Part shown: one piece after another, positions 18,223 through 26,684 of the stretch
How the letters are laid out: each line of letters opens with the position of its first letter
Numbering within the stretch: position 1 is the stretch's first letter
From: Rhodoferax_B sp049316285
GTDB taxonomy: Bacteria > Pseudomonadota > Gammaproteobacteria > Burkholderiales > Burkholderiaceae_C
Assembly: GCF_049316285.1 (NCBI RefSeq)
Contig: NZ_JBMOXA010000010.1
Coordinates: 124,001-188,000, forward strand
Direction of reading: 5' to 3'
DNA: 64,000 nt
Notes under the pieces: generated by a model
The model's input: the letters and a program-made list of their open reading frames with translations, nothing else
What the model was told of the DNA's origin: nothing
Databases searched by the model: none
Program-made: the position numbers and the translations under genes

Positions 18223-19032
18223 TCAGCGCCCGCGAGGCTTGGCGCTGGCATAGAGCCACACGCCAAACAACACCATGGGCACACAAAGCCATTGGCCCAT
18301 GCTCATGTTGAAAGCCAGCAGACCGAGGAAGTCGTCCGGCTGGCGGAAATACTCGGCGATGAAACGCATCACGCCGTAACCGATGGAGAACACCGCCGCC
18401 ACGCGGCGCTCTGGCCGGTCTTTGCGCGCATAAAGCCACAGGATCACGAACAGCAACAGGCCTTCGAGCAGGAACTGATAGACCTGCGACGGGTGGCGCG
18501 GCAGCATGGAGCCGCTTTGCGGAAACACCATGCCCCAAGGCAGGTCGGGGCTGGCGAAGCGGCCCCACAACTCACCATTGATGTAGTTGCCCACGCGCCC
18601 CGCCGCCAGCCCCGTGGGCACACACGGTGCCACAAAGTCCATCACCTGCCAGAAAGGCTTTCGGCGCGAATGGGCAAACCAGCACATGGCCGCGATCACG
18701 CCCAGAAAGCCGCCATGAAAACTCATGCCGCCTTGCCACACGTACAAGATTTCCAGCGGGTGCGACAGGTAGTAGCCCGGTTTGTAGAACAGGCAATAAC
18801 CCAGGCGCCCACCCAGAACCACCCCCATAACCCCCAGGAACAAGATGTCTTCCACATCTTTGCGCGACCAGGCGCCCGGCCCGGTAATCGACGCAAACGG
18901 CTGATGGCGCAACCGCAAGTTGCCCAGCAGCATGAACAAACCAAAGGCGGCGAGATAGGTCAGCCCGTACCAGTGCACGGCGATGGGCCCGATCTGCAAG
19001 GCGATCGGGTCGATTTGGGTATAAGTCAGCAT
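18223..19032 (-). CDS. lgt: Prolipoprotein diacylglyceryl transferase
   Basis: Essential inner-membrane enzyme of 269 residues that transfers the diacylglyceryl group from phosphatidylglycerol to the lipobox Cys of prolipoproteins, the first step of lipoprotein maturation. Seven helices are predicted. The signature GRVGNYINGELWG (about residues 143-155), with the conserved Arg and Asn, is complete, and the catalytic HGGFLG motif lies near residue 103. Start ATG 19032 gives the usual length. The 284 bases between it and the divergent bacterioferritin gene contain no gene; they hold one dyad, TGCAA-N4-TTGCA, at 19184-19197. Confidence 0.97.
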   Translation of the reverse strand: MLTYTQIDPIALQIGPIAVHWYGLTYLAAFGLFMLLGNLRLRHQPFASITGPGAWSRKDVEDILFLGVMGVVLGGRLGYCLFYKPGYYLSHPLEILYVWQGGMSFHGGFLGVIAAMCWFAHSRRKPFWQVMDFVAPCVPTGLAAGRVGNYINGELWGRFASPDLPWGMVFPQSGSMLPRHPSQVYQFLLEGLLLFVILWLYARKDRPERRVAAVFSIGYGVMRFIAEYFRQPDDFLGLLAFNMSMGQWLCVPMVLFGVWLYASAKPRGR

Positions 19033-19316
19033 GCCCTTATTGTGCCCGCCGAATGTGTCGCGCCGCAGTGAAGGCCAGGTCGGGCGCCGGACATTCAGCC
19101 GCTGCAGTCAAATCCTCGGACTTGTCACGCTGCGGCGCTGCAGCGGCCCCGCATGAACGGCTGGCAACGCACAGCAACGCAAATGCAACTGATTGCAGCT
19201 TCCATACCCATACGCAGGCAGAGCGCTGGTACGGGGGCATTGGCGCTACAAGGCGACGAAATGGAGCGACTGAACGATACTCGCGCCCAATCCAAAACCT
19301 AGAAGAATGGCACACC

Positions 19317-19793
19317 ATGCAAGGCAACCCACAAGTCGTCGACTATTTCATTGATCTGCTGCGTGGCGAACTCGCCGCGCGCGACCAGTATTTTGTGCAT
19401 TCGCGCGCCTACGAAGACTTGGGCATGGCCAAGCTTTATGAACGCATAGACCACGAGATGCAGGAAGAAACCCAGCACGCCGACGCGCTACTGCGCCGCA
19501 TCCTGTTCCTCGGCGGCAAGCCGAATATGAGCCCCAAGGCATTCACGCCAGGCGCCGATGTGCCGGAGATGCTGCAAAAGGATCTGGATACCGAATACGC
19601 CGTGCGCAAGGCGTTGCGGGACGGCATGGCGCTGTGTGAAAGTGTCGGCGACTACGTGAGCCGCGACGTGCTGCTGGCCCAGTTGCGCGACACCGAAGAA
19701 GACCACACCTACTGGCTGGAAAAACAACTGCGCCTGATCCAGATGGTCGGCCTGCCCAACTACCTGCAATCACAAATGGGCACAGCGGCTTAA
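19317..19793 (+). CDS. bfr: Bacterioferritin, non-heme-type subunit
   Basis: Iron-storage ferritin subunit of 158 residues that assembles into a 24-mer. The dinuclear ferroxidase ligands are present: Glu18, Glu51 and His54 (ETQHAD), Glu93 in DTEYAVR, and Glu127/His130 in RDTEEDH. The heme-coordinating Met of E. coli Bfr (Met52) is replaced by Thr52, so this subunit should not bind heme at the dimer interface. It resembles the alpha subunits of Neisseria and Pseudomonas that pair with a heme-binding partner; no partner gene is next to it. ATG 19317 is preceded by AGAAG. A strong terminator follows 20 bases after the stop. Confidence 0.92.
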   Translation: MQGNPQVVDYFIDLLRGELAARDQYFVHSRAYEDLGMAKLYERIDHEMQEETQHADALLRRILFLGGKPNMSPKAFTPGADVPEMLQKDLDTEYAVRKALRDGMALCESVGDYVSRDVLLAQLRDTEEDHTYWLEKQLRLIQMVGLPNYLQSQMGTAA

Positions 19794-19813
19794 ACGCCCT
19801 GCTGCCCAAACGT

Positions 19814-19847
19814 AAAAAGCCCCGTGTCGCAAAACACGGGGCTTTTT
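19814..19847. terminator. Bidirectional rho-independent terminator between bfr and fimV-like gene
   Basis: Inverted repeat AAAAAGCCCCGTGT / ACACGGGGCTTTTT with a six-base loop (cgcaaa). The stem is 14 bp and has A-runs on the left and T-runs on the right, so it can end transcription from both the bacterioferritin gene (plus strand) and the convergent FimV-like gene (minus strand). Confidence 0.93.
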
Positions 19848-19898
19848 GTTTGGCGGCGCGTCAGATCGCCAATCGTCAATGGGCCCAGGTCCAGGGCT

Positions 19899-22283
19899 CT
19901 ACTGCTTGGGCGTTTTAGGCGAAATCTTGGCTTCGATGTTCGGATCGAACAAGTCGAACTCGATCAGATTGCTGTCCACCGGCGGTGCCGCCGGAAAGCC
20001 TGTGACATCGCCAGCCGATGCGTCACGTGGCGGCAAGGTCACCGGCACGTCCTCCAGCAATGGCAGATCCAGATCCAGATCTGCTGGCTTCTCGCGATTC
20101 GCCATGACCTGCAATTCAGAATTCGTGAAGTCCAGGTTGAGGTCCAGGTCGATATCCAGTGGCTCGTTGTTTTGTCCGCCGGCCGGCTTGGGCGGCGCTG
20201 CCGTATCGTCGATTTTGGCCATTTCCGACATCAACAACATGGGTTGTGTGTGGCTGTTCTGCCCCACAGCAGATGCTGGCTCTGGTGAATTCCCCGCCGA
20301 AACTGCGGCCGCCAGACCCGCAGCCGTGATGCTTGGTGGAACGGGCTCAACAGGCAAAGCCGCAGGCCGCCGTGCGGACTTGCCAGAGACATCCTTGGCC
20401 AACAGCGTCATGGGGCTTTCCAGAGGACGTTCAGCACCAGCGCTTTTGGCGGCAGCGTACAACATCAACAGGTCGCGATAAGCCGCCAGATCGAACTGTG
20501 GCGTGCCGCTATTGCCCGGCACCCTGAACAGCATGGCCTCCAGCGTCTCCAGCCCTTCGGGCGTGCCCCAGGTGTTCTGAATCTTGAACATGGCCGATGG
20601 ATGCTCTTGCAGCCTGTGTCCCTCGTCGAGGAAGGACGCCATCGGTGGCACGCGGCCATTAAAGACGTGGTTGAAGTCGTCTCGCAGACGCTCATAAGCC
20701 TCTTCATGCCCCTGCTTTTGATAGAGCCCCAACAGCTCCAAATAAGCCAGCGGGTTGAGCTCAATGCTCTCGTCTATGGTTTTCTTCAGCAGGTCAATTG
20801 CCTGGTCATACTGGCCCAGGGAAACAAAAAACTCTGCATGCTGGCGAACATCGGCAAACCCGTCCACCACGACGTTTCGCGGCTGACCCGGCAAGGCTTG
20901 GCGTAGCCTCGAGCTCGGCACAGACGACGGCGTCATGGCCATGGCGGCAGCGCCGGCGGCCGAGACATTTTTTGGTGCCGTCACGGCACTGAGCGCCTGC
21001 AGATCGTCAAACACCGAATCCTTGAAGCCCGGTGGGTGCTCCACCACCTCAGGCAATTCCACTGCCATCACCGGCTTGGCCACAGGGGTCGGTGCGGGCG
21101 GCTTTGCCGGCTCGGCAAACTCATCTTCATCCACCGGCAACGGCAGATCGACGCTGGAAATGCGGCCAGCGTGTAATTCGGACTCGGCCAAGTCCGACGC
21201 ACTATGGCGCGACCAATCGGCCACGCTGGCGCTGCTTTTGCGCACGCGGTCCCACCAGTAGGCGGCCACTGCCAGGGCCGCCAGCAGCAGCCCCAGCAAG
21301 CCATACACCACGCTGCTGCTGTAGCGGCTGTTTTCCAGCCTGTCCAGACGCGCCTGGAACTCTTCGTCACGCTTGGCCAGTTGGGCTTTGAGCGCCTTGG
21401 CTTCGGCCTCCAGCGTCATCAGACGCTTTTTCTCTTCAGGATTTTCAGCGGGCAGAAGATTCAAAGCACGCCAGGCGGCCGCCGCGTCGGCACGTTGCGG
21501 GCTATCTTCAGACGGCGCGCTGAGCATCTCGATCGAAGGCTTGAGCACCACTTGCCTGTCATCCGGCGTCGGCGCCACATCCAGTTGCAGACGCGGTTTA
21601 CCGGAACTTGGCTCGGCCTTGGGCGGTGCCGGCACTGGCGCGGGCGCGTTGGCCACCACGGCAGGTTTCGGTTTACTCGGGGCTGGTGGGCGGCGCACCG
21701 GTGCCTGCGCGGATGTGGCAGCTGCGGCGGGCCGGGGCGCGCGCGCAACCGGTGGCCGCGGTGCTGGTGGCGGCACGTCTTGTACGCCCGGGGCATCGGC
21801 CGCGGCCGAGGCCACTGGCGGCGTGGCCACGGCAGGAGGAGGAACAAAGGGTGCGGGCGCAGGCGCCGCCGCCGCGGGAATCACCGTCGGCACCGGTGCC
21901 GAGCGCATCTCCACCGGAAACTCGGTCAGGAAATCGTATCGACGTGAAGCATTTTGGCCACACCGCGAGCGCAATACCACACTCACGACCGGTTCGTTCA
22001 CATTGGAGAAAGTACGCACCCGCAACCGAGCATCCAGCGAGGGCGGCGAGTTGTAAACCGACACCTGGACGCGGCCAACGTCAATACTGCTGTCGCCCAG
22101 AAACACTTCAGCGGTGAAACACTGCGGACCAGCATCGTCGGTCTGGTCGAGCCGCACGTCGAACTGCAGATCAAGTGGCTGCCCTAAAACTGCGGCCCCC
22201 CTCGCCCGGCCCAGTGACAACGCTGAACTGCCGACGGCAGCCACCAAAAGAGTCGAGCCTAGGAGAGTGGTTCGTAATTTCAC
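19899..22283 (-). CDS. FimV-like polar/pilus assembly protein with TPR region
   Basis: Large protein of about 794 residues read from GTG 22283. The N-terminus has a signal-like hydrophobic stretch, then the FimV N-terminal domain signature (LSLGRARGAAVLGQPLDL, about residues 20-40). A long Pro/Ala-rich linker (about residues 130-240), a short coiled coil (about 285-315) and a single membrane helix (about 321-344) follow. The cytoplasmic part is acidic and contains a TPR-like segment with VVDGFADVRQHAEFFVSLG near residue 490 and an Asp/Leu-rich tail. FimV organises type IV pili and polar signalling in Pseudomonas and Neisseria. No ATG is available near the chosen start. The N-terminal LysM of Pseudomonas FimV is not evident. 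Confidence 0.8.
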   Translation of the reverse strand: MKLRTTLLGSTLLVAAVGSSALSLGRARGAAVLGQPLDLQFDVRLDQTDDAGPQCFTAEVFLGDSSIDVGRVQVSVYNSPPSLDARLRVRTFSNVNEPVVSVVLRSRCGQNASRRYDFLTEFPVEMRSAPVPTVIPAAAAPAPAPFVPPPAVATPPVASAAADAPGVQDVPPPAPRPPVARAPRPAAAATSAQAPVRRPPAPSKPKPAVVANAPAPVPAPPKAEPSSGKPRLQLDVAPTPDDRQVVLKPSIEMLSAPSEDSPQRADAAAAWRALNLLPAENPEEKKRLMTLEAEAKALKAQLAKRDEEFQARLDRLENSRYSSSVVYGLLGLLLAALAVAAYWWDRVRKSSASVADWSRHSASDLAESELHAGRISSVDLPLPVDEDEFAEPAKPPAPTPVAKPVMAVELPEVVEHPPGFKDSVFDDLQALSAVTAPKNVSAAGAAAMAMTPSSVPSSRLRQALPGQPRNVVVDGFADVRQHAEFFVSLGQYDQAIDLLKKTIDESIELNPLAYLELLGLYQKQGHEEAYERLRDDFNHVFNGRVPPMASFLDEGHRLQEHPSAMFKIQNTWGTPEGLETLEAMLFRVPGNSGTPQFDLAAYRDLLMLYAAAKSAGAERPLESPMTLLAKDVSGKSARRPAALPVEPVPPSITAAGLAAAVSAGNSPEPASAVGQNSHTQPMLLMSEMAKIDDTAAPPKPAGGQNNEPLDIDLDLNLDFTNSELQVMANREKPADLDLDLPLLEDVPVTLPPRDASAGDVTGFPAAPPVDSNLIEFDLFDPNIEAKISPKTPKQ

Positions 22284-22358
22284 TGCAAGGTTGTGGTTAC
22301 ATTTTGTCCTGATTCTGGCACACCATCGCGCCAGCACTAGCAGGTGATAATTCTGAGT

Positions 22359-23879
22359 ATGAATATTTTGTATCCATGTATCGGCATTGTGGGCACAGGC
22401 GCCATGGGCCGAGGTATCGCCCAAATTGCAGCACAAGCGGGCAGTACCGTCAAACTGTTTGATACCCAGGCCGATGCAGCGCGCAAAGCCCAGGCCGCGT
22501 TGTTCGATCAGTGGGACAAGCTGGCCGGAAAAGGCCGCATGACCGCAGAGCAAGTGACCGCAGCCCAACAACGGGTGCAGATTGCCAGTGTGTTGACCGA
22601 TCTCCGCGACTGTGATCTGGTGGTCGAAGCCGCTGTAGAACGCCTAGACATCAAGCGCGCCATCTTTGCCGAACTCGAGGCCGTGGTGCAAGCGCACGCG
22701 GTGCTGGCCACCAATACATCGTCCCTGTCGGTCACGGCGATTGCCGCTGGCCTGCAGCGCCCCGAGCAGTGCGCAGGCTTCCACTTCTTCAACCCGGTGC
22801 CGCTGATGAAGGTGGTGGAGGTGGTTGCGGGCCTGAAGACCAGCGCCGCCGTATGCGCCGACCTGGCGGCCTATGCCAAACAAATGGGCCACACCCCGGT
22901 CGCCGCACAGGACACGCCGGGCTTCATCGTGAACCATGCCGGGCGTGGGTTTGGCACTGAAGCGCTGCGCATCGCCAGTGAAAATGTGGCCGACTTCGCC
23001 ACCATCGACCGCATTCTCAAAGACCAGTTGGGCTTCAAGCTCGGTCCCTTTGAACTGATGGACCTGACAGCGTTGGACGTTTCCCATCCGGTGATGGAAT
23101 CCGTTTACCGCCAGTACTTCGAAGAGCCACGTTACCGCCCTAGTGTCATCACCGCACAACGCCTGGCGGGTGGCTTGCTGGGCAAGAAGACCGGTGAAGG
23201 CTTCTACCGCTACGTCGATGGTGTGGCCCAAGTTCCCGCCGAAGCGCCGCCCCCGGTCGTCGCCAGCATCCCTCCAGTGTGGGTGTCGCCGCGCGCCACG
23301 CGCCGGCTGGAGCTGCTGCAACTGCTGAAGGATTTGGGGGCCACCATTGAAACCGGCGCGGCGCCCTCCTCTTTGGCCTTGACGCTGGTGGCGCCGCTTG
23401 GCTTTGACGTCACCACGGTGGCGGTGGTCGAGCGCCTGGACCCGGCGCGCACCATCGGTATCGACATGCTGGTCGAGGCCAAGACGCAAAAACGCCGCGT
23501 GTTGGCCACCAACCCTGCCACCCGTACCGATATGCGTGATGCCGCCCATGCCCTGTTTGCGCGCGACGGTTCGCCGGTCAGTGTGGTGCGCGACAGCGGA
23601 GGCTTCATCAGCCAGCGTGTGGTGGCCACCATCGTCAACATTGCCTCCGACATGTGCCAGCAAGGCGTCTGCACGCCGGCCGACCTGGAAACCGCCGTGA
23701 CGCTGGGCCTGGGTTACCCGCAAGGCCCGCTGGCCATGGGCAACCTCTACGGCCCCACCAACGTGCTGGAAATCCTGTTCAACATGCAAACGGTTTACGG
23801 CGACCCGCGTTACCGTCCCAGCCCCTGGCTGCGCCGCCGCGGCGCCATCGGCCTCAGCCTGTTGCACGTCGAAGAGTAA
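22359..23879 (+). CDS. 3-hydroxyacyl-CoA dehydrogenase (PaaH/PaaC-like)
   Basis: NAD-dependent dehydrogenase of 506 residues that oxidises (S)-3-hydroxyacyl-CoA to 3-ketoacyl-CoA. The N-terminal Rossmann loop is GIVGTGAMGRGIAQ, the catalytic His is in GFHFFNPVPLMK near residue 143, and a second, partial dehydrogenase-like C-terminal domain follows (about residues 300-506). This two-part layout and length fit 3-hydroxyadipyl-CoA dehydrogenase PaaC/PaaH of phenylacetate catabolism, but no other paa genes are present, so a general beta-oxidation role is as likely. ATG 22359 was preferred to GTG 22344, with AGGTGA upstream. The enoyl-CoA hydratase gene follows after 25 bases. Confidence 0.88.
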   Translation: MNILYPCIGIVGTGAMGRGIAQIAAQAGSTVKLFDTQADAARKAQAALFDQWDKLAGKGRMTAEQVTAAQQRVQIASVLTDLRDCDLVVEAAVERLDIKRAIFAELEAVVQAHAVLATNTSSLSVTAIAAGLQRPEQCAGFHFFNPVPLMKVVEVVAGLKTSAAVCADLAAYAKQMGHTPVAAQDTPGFIVNHAGRGFGTEALRIASENVADFATIDRILKDQLGFKLGPFELMDLTALDVSHPVMESVYRQYFEEPRYRPSVITAQRLAGGLLGKKTGEGFYRYVDGVAQVPAEAPPPVVASIPPVWVSPRATRRLELLQLLKDLGATIETGAAPSSLALTLVAPLGFDVTTVAVVERLDPARTIGIDMLVEAKTQKRRVLATNPATRTDMRDAAHALFARDGSPVSVVRDSGGFISQRVVATIVNIASDMCQQGVCTPADLETAVTLGLGYPQGPLAMGNLYGPTNVLEILFNMQTVYGDPRYRPSPWLRRRGAIGLSLLHVEE

Positions 23880-23904
23880 ACAAACTACCTGAGCCTTCAC
23901 GTCC

Positions 23905-24684
23905 ATGCCCGCAGAACTCAAAAGCACCAGCCATGGCATGACCATGGTGCTCACACTCAGCAACCCCGAGCAACACAATGCACTCGGCCCGGCGATTTAC
24001 GCCGCCGGTGTAGAGGCCCTGGGTGTAGCCGAAGGCAACCCCGAGATTCGCAGCGTGGTGATTGTGGGAGAAGGCAGGCTTTTCAGTGCTGGCGGCGACC
24101 TGCATCGTCTGCGAGCCAACCGCCAGGAACCGGCCGCTGTGCAGTCGGCCAACGTAGAAGCGCTGCACAGCTGGATAGACGACATTCGCACCTTCCCCAA
24201 GCCAGTGATCGCCGTAGTGGAAGGCGCTGCAGCCGGTGCCGGTTTCTCGCTGGCCCTGGCCTGCGACATGGTGGTGGCGGCGCGTAACGCCGTTTTCAGC
24301 ATGGCCTACAGCAACATCGGCCTGTCGCCGGACGGCGGCGCCAGTTGGAGTCTGGCGCAAAACCTGCCACGCCCATTGGCCACCGAGATGTTGATGCTGG
24401 GCGATCGCCTCCCCGCCGATAGGCTGCACGCGCTGGGCCTGGTCAACCGTCTGGCGGAACCGGGGCAAGCCCTGGAAGAGGCCCTGGCACTGGCTGAGCG
24501 CCTCAACGCCATGGCGCCAAATGCACTCACCAGCATCAAGGAGCTGCTGGGGGAAGCAATGCAAAACTCCCTGCACCGGCAACTCGCTGCAGAACATGGC
24601 CATTTCCTGAAGAACCTTTTCCACGAAAATGCCGGACTTGGCATCAACGCTTTTCTGGAAAAGAAGACGCCAAAATTTGTTTAA
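23905..24684 (+). CDS. Enoyl-CoA hydratase/isomerase (PaaG-like crotonase)
   Basis: Crotonase-family enzyme of 259 residues acting on enoyl-CoA thioesters. The oxyanion-hole strands are GEGRLFSAGGDLHRL (about residues 56-69) and GAAAGAGFSLALACD (about 107-121). At the catalytic position the sequence is GLSPDGGASW with Asp143, as in PaaG-type isomerases/hydratases, rather than the two Glu residues of classical crotonase. It may therefore shift double bonds or open ring-type substrates as well as hydrate. It forms an operon with the 3-hydroxyacyl-CoA dehydrogenase gene. After its stop a hairpin, CCCTGGGCG-N4-CGCCTAGGG (24740-24761), lies before the Crp-type regulator but has no T-run. Confidence 0.87.
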   Translation: MPAELKSTSHGMTMVLTLSNPEQHNALGPAIYAAGVEALGVAEGNPEIRSVVIVGEGRLFSAGGDLHRLRANRQEPAAVQSANVEALHSWIDDIRTFPKPVIAVVEGAAAGAGFSLALACDMVVAARNAVFSMAYSNIGLSPDGGASWSLAQNLPRPLATEMLMLGDRLPADRLHALGLVNRLAEPGQALEEALALAERLNAMAPNALTSIKELLGEAMQNSLHRQLAAEHGHFLKNLFHENAGLGINAFLEKKTPKFV

Positions 24685-24794
24685 CCAGACCCAGAACGTG
24701 GCGACGTTTTGAAGAAACGCGCTCATTTTGAATCACCGTCCCTGGGCGTCACCGCCTAGGGATACACCCGAAGAAGTCACCCAAAAGACACGTC

Positions 24795-25514
24795 ATGGAC
24801 GAGCCCATTCTTAACATGGAAGAACGCGCAGCGATCAATTCTGGTCGCTGGTTCGCGTCGTTATCGCCCTCGTTGCGGCACGATATTCTTCGATGTACCT
24901 ACGTCAAACGCTTCAAAGATGGAGAACTGATTGCCGCGCGCGGCGACCCTCCGGAAGAATGGGTGGCCTGCGCCAAAGGTGCCGTTCGAGTGGGTTCCAC
25001 CTCGGTCTCCGGCAAGCAGATCACGCTCACCTATGTGGAGCCCGGCATCTGGTTTGGCGATGTGGCCATCTTCGACGGCGACCGGCGCACACACGACGCC
25101 TATGCCCACGGCGAGACCACGATTGTCTGTGTCGCGCGCGCGGATTTCCGCAAGATTCTGGACAGCCACACCGAGCTGTACGAAGCGCTGTTGGCACTGC
25201 AGTCCCGCCGCATCCGTCTGCTGTTTGGTTTGGTCGAAGACCTCAACACCCTGCCGCTACGCGCGCGGCTGGCCAAACAACTGATTCACCTGGGCCGCAG
25301 CTACGGCGTGCAAAGCCTGGCCGATCCGGACGAGATCCGCATCAGCCTGCAATTGGCACAGGAAGAACTGGCACAGTTGCTCGGTGCTTCGCGCCAGCGC
25401 GTGAACCAGGAACTGAAGCAAATGGAGCGCGAGGGCGCGATCCGCGTCGAACCCGCCGGGCTGACCATTCGAGACCGCACTGCACTGCTGCGCGTCGTCA
25501 ACGCCGACGCCTGA
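24795..25514 (+). CDS. Crp/Fnr family transcriptional regulator
   Basis: Regulator of 239 residues with an N-terminal cyclic-nucleotide-binding-like beta-roll (about residues 17-125), a long dimerisation helix (about 130-160), and a C-terminal Crp-type winged helix with the recognition helix around LAQLLGASRQRVNQELKQME (about 196-215). The N-terminal four-Cys cluster of FNR is absent; its three Cys are scattered, so oxygen sensing through an Fe-S cluster is not expected. The Arg/Ser pair that binds cAMP in CRP is not clearly conserved, so the effector is unknown. It stands between acyl-CoA genes on both sides, which it may control (inference). Confidence 0.9.
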   Translation: MDEPILNMEERAAINSGRWFASLSPSLRHDILRCTYVKRFKDGELIAARGDPPEEWVACAKGAVRVGSTSVSGKQITLTYVEPGIWFGDVAIFDGDRRTHDAYAHGETTIVCVARADFRKILDSHTELYEALLALQSRRIRLLFGLVEDLNTLPLRARLAKQLIHLGRSYGVQSLADPDEIRISLQLAQEELAQLLGASRQRVNQELKQMEREGAIRVEPAGLTIRDRTALLRVVNADA

Positions 25515-25566
25515 CAGCCGAGAAAGGTGCAGGCGTTCATTTCCCCGTGACCATGAAGCCTGCACC

Positions 25567-26652
25567 ATGACCGATCTCTCCCAATTTGTCGGAACCCGCA
25601 GCGCCACGGGCGCACAGGCCCTGGATGCCGAAGCGCTCAGTGCGTGGCTGAGGCAACACCTGGACGGCTTCGCAGGGCCACTCAGCATAGAGCTGTTCAA
25701 AGGCGGCCAATCCAACCCCACCTACAAACTCATCACCCCCAGCCGCACCTATGTGATGCGCGCCAAGCCCGGGCCGGTGGCAAAACTGCTGCCCTCGGCC
25801 CACGCCATCGAACGTGAATACGCGGTGATGCGCGGCTTGCATGGCACCGAGGTGCCCGTGCCGCAGATGCTTTGTTTGTGCGAAGACGAGTCTGTGCTGG
25901 GCCGGGCCTTCTACATCATGGAATTCATGCAGGGCCGTGTGTTGTGGGACCAGTCGCTGCCCGACATGAACAACACCGAGCGTGGCGCCATCTACAACGA
26001 GATGAACCGCGTGATGGCGGCGCTGCACCAGGTGCCGTTCGCCCAGCAGGGCCTGGCCGGCTACGGCAAACCCGGCAACTATTTCGAGCGGCAGATTGGC
26101 CGCTGGAGCAAGCAATACCTGGCTTCGCAGACGCAGCCGATTCCAGCGATGGATCAGTTGATCGCCTGGCTGCCCGCACACATTCCCGCAGGCGCACGTG
26201 ACGAGAGCAAAACCAGCATCGTGCACGGCGACTACCGGCTCGACAACCTGATGTTCCACCCTACCGAGCCCCGGGTATTGGCCGTGCTCGACTGGGAACT
26301 GTCGACCCTGGGCCACCCGCTGGCCGACTTCAGCTACCACTGCATGGCCTGGCACATTCCGCCGGGTGCGTTTCGCGGCATTGGCGGGCTGGACCTCGCC
26401 GCCTTGGGCATCCCCAGCGAAGAGGCCTACATACGGCTTTACTGCGAACGCACCGGCCTGGCCAGTTTCGAATCGCTGAAGGCCGACTGGAATTTCTACC
26501 TGGCCTACAACCTGTTCCGCCTGGCCGCCATTCTGCAAGGCATTGCCAAGCGTGTGGAAGCCGGCACGGCCTCGAGCGAACAGGCCAAGGCCTCGGCCGC
26601 TGGCGCGCGCCCGCTGGCCGAAATGGCCTGGCAGTTCGCCCAGAAAACCTGA
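25567..26652 (+). CDS. Phosphotransferase family protein (ACAD10/11 kinase-like, LvaA-like)
   Basis: Aminoglycoside-phosphotransferase-fold kinase of 361 residues. The ATP-site strand FKGGQSNPTYKL lies near the N-terminus, the Brenner catalytic motif is IVHGDYRLDNLMFH (about residues 218-231), and the metal-binding Asp is in VLDWELSTLGHPLAD (about 240-254). This subgroup corresponds to the N-terminal half of animal ACAD10/ACAD11 and to LvaA of Pseudomonas putida, which phosphorylate the 4-hydroxyl of 4-hydroxyacyl-CoAs. The next gene, 32 bases on, is the matching acyl-CoA dehydrogenase. The activity is therefore inferred from family and context, not shown. Confidence 0.88.
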   Translation: MTDLSQFVGTRSATGAQALDAEALSAWLRQHLDGFAGPLSIELFKGGQSNPTYKLITPSRTYVMRAKPGPVAKLLPSAHAIEREYAVMRGLHGTEVPVPQMLCLCEDESVLGRAFYIMEFMQGRVLWDQSLPDMNNTERGAIYNEMNRVMAALHQVPFAQQGLAGYGKPGNYFERQIGRWSKQYLASQTQPIPAMDQLIAWLPAHIPAGARDESKTSIVHGDYRLDNLMFHPTEPRVLAVLDWELSTLGHPLADFSYHCMAWHIPPGAFRGIGGLDLAALGIPSEEAYIRLYCERTGLASFESLKADWNFYLAYNLFRLAAILQGIAKRVEAGTASSEQAKASAAGARPLAEMAWQFAQKT

Positions 26653-26684
26653 ACAACAACACCCCGAGCCCCAAGGAGACCCGC

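Noticed and set aside
19181..19200. Possible Fur box upstream of bfr
   Set aside because: Only about half of the positions match the 19-base consensus; the dyad TGCAA-N4-TTGCA is all that can be supported.
24795..25514. Oxygen-sensing FNR assignment for the Crp-family regulator
   Set aside because: The N-terminal Cys cluster needed for the [4Fe-4S] centre is missing.
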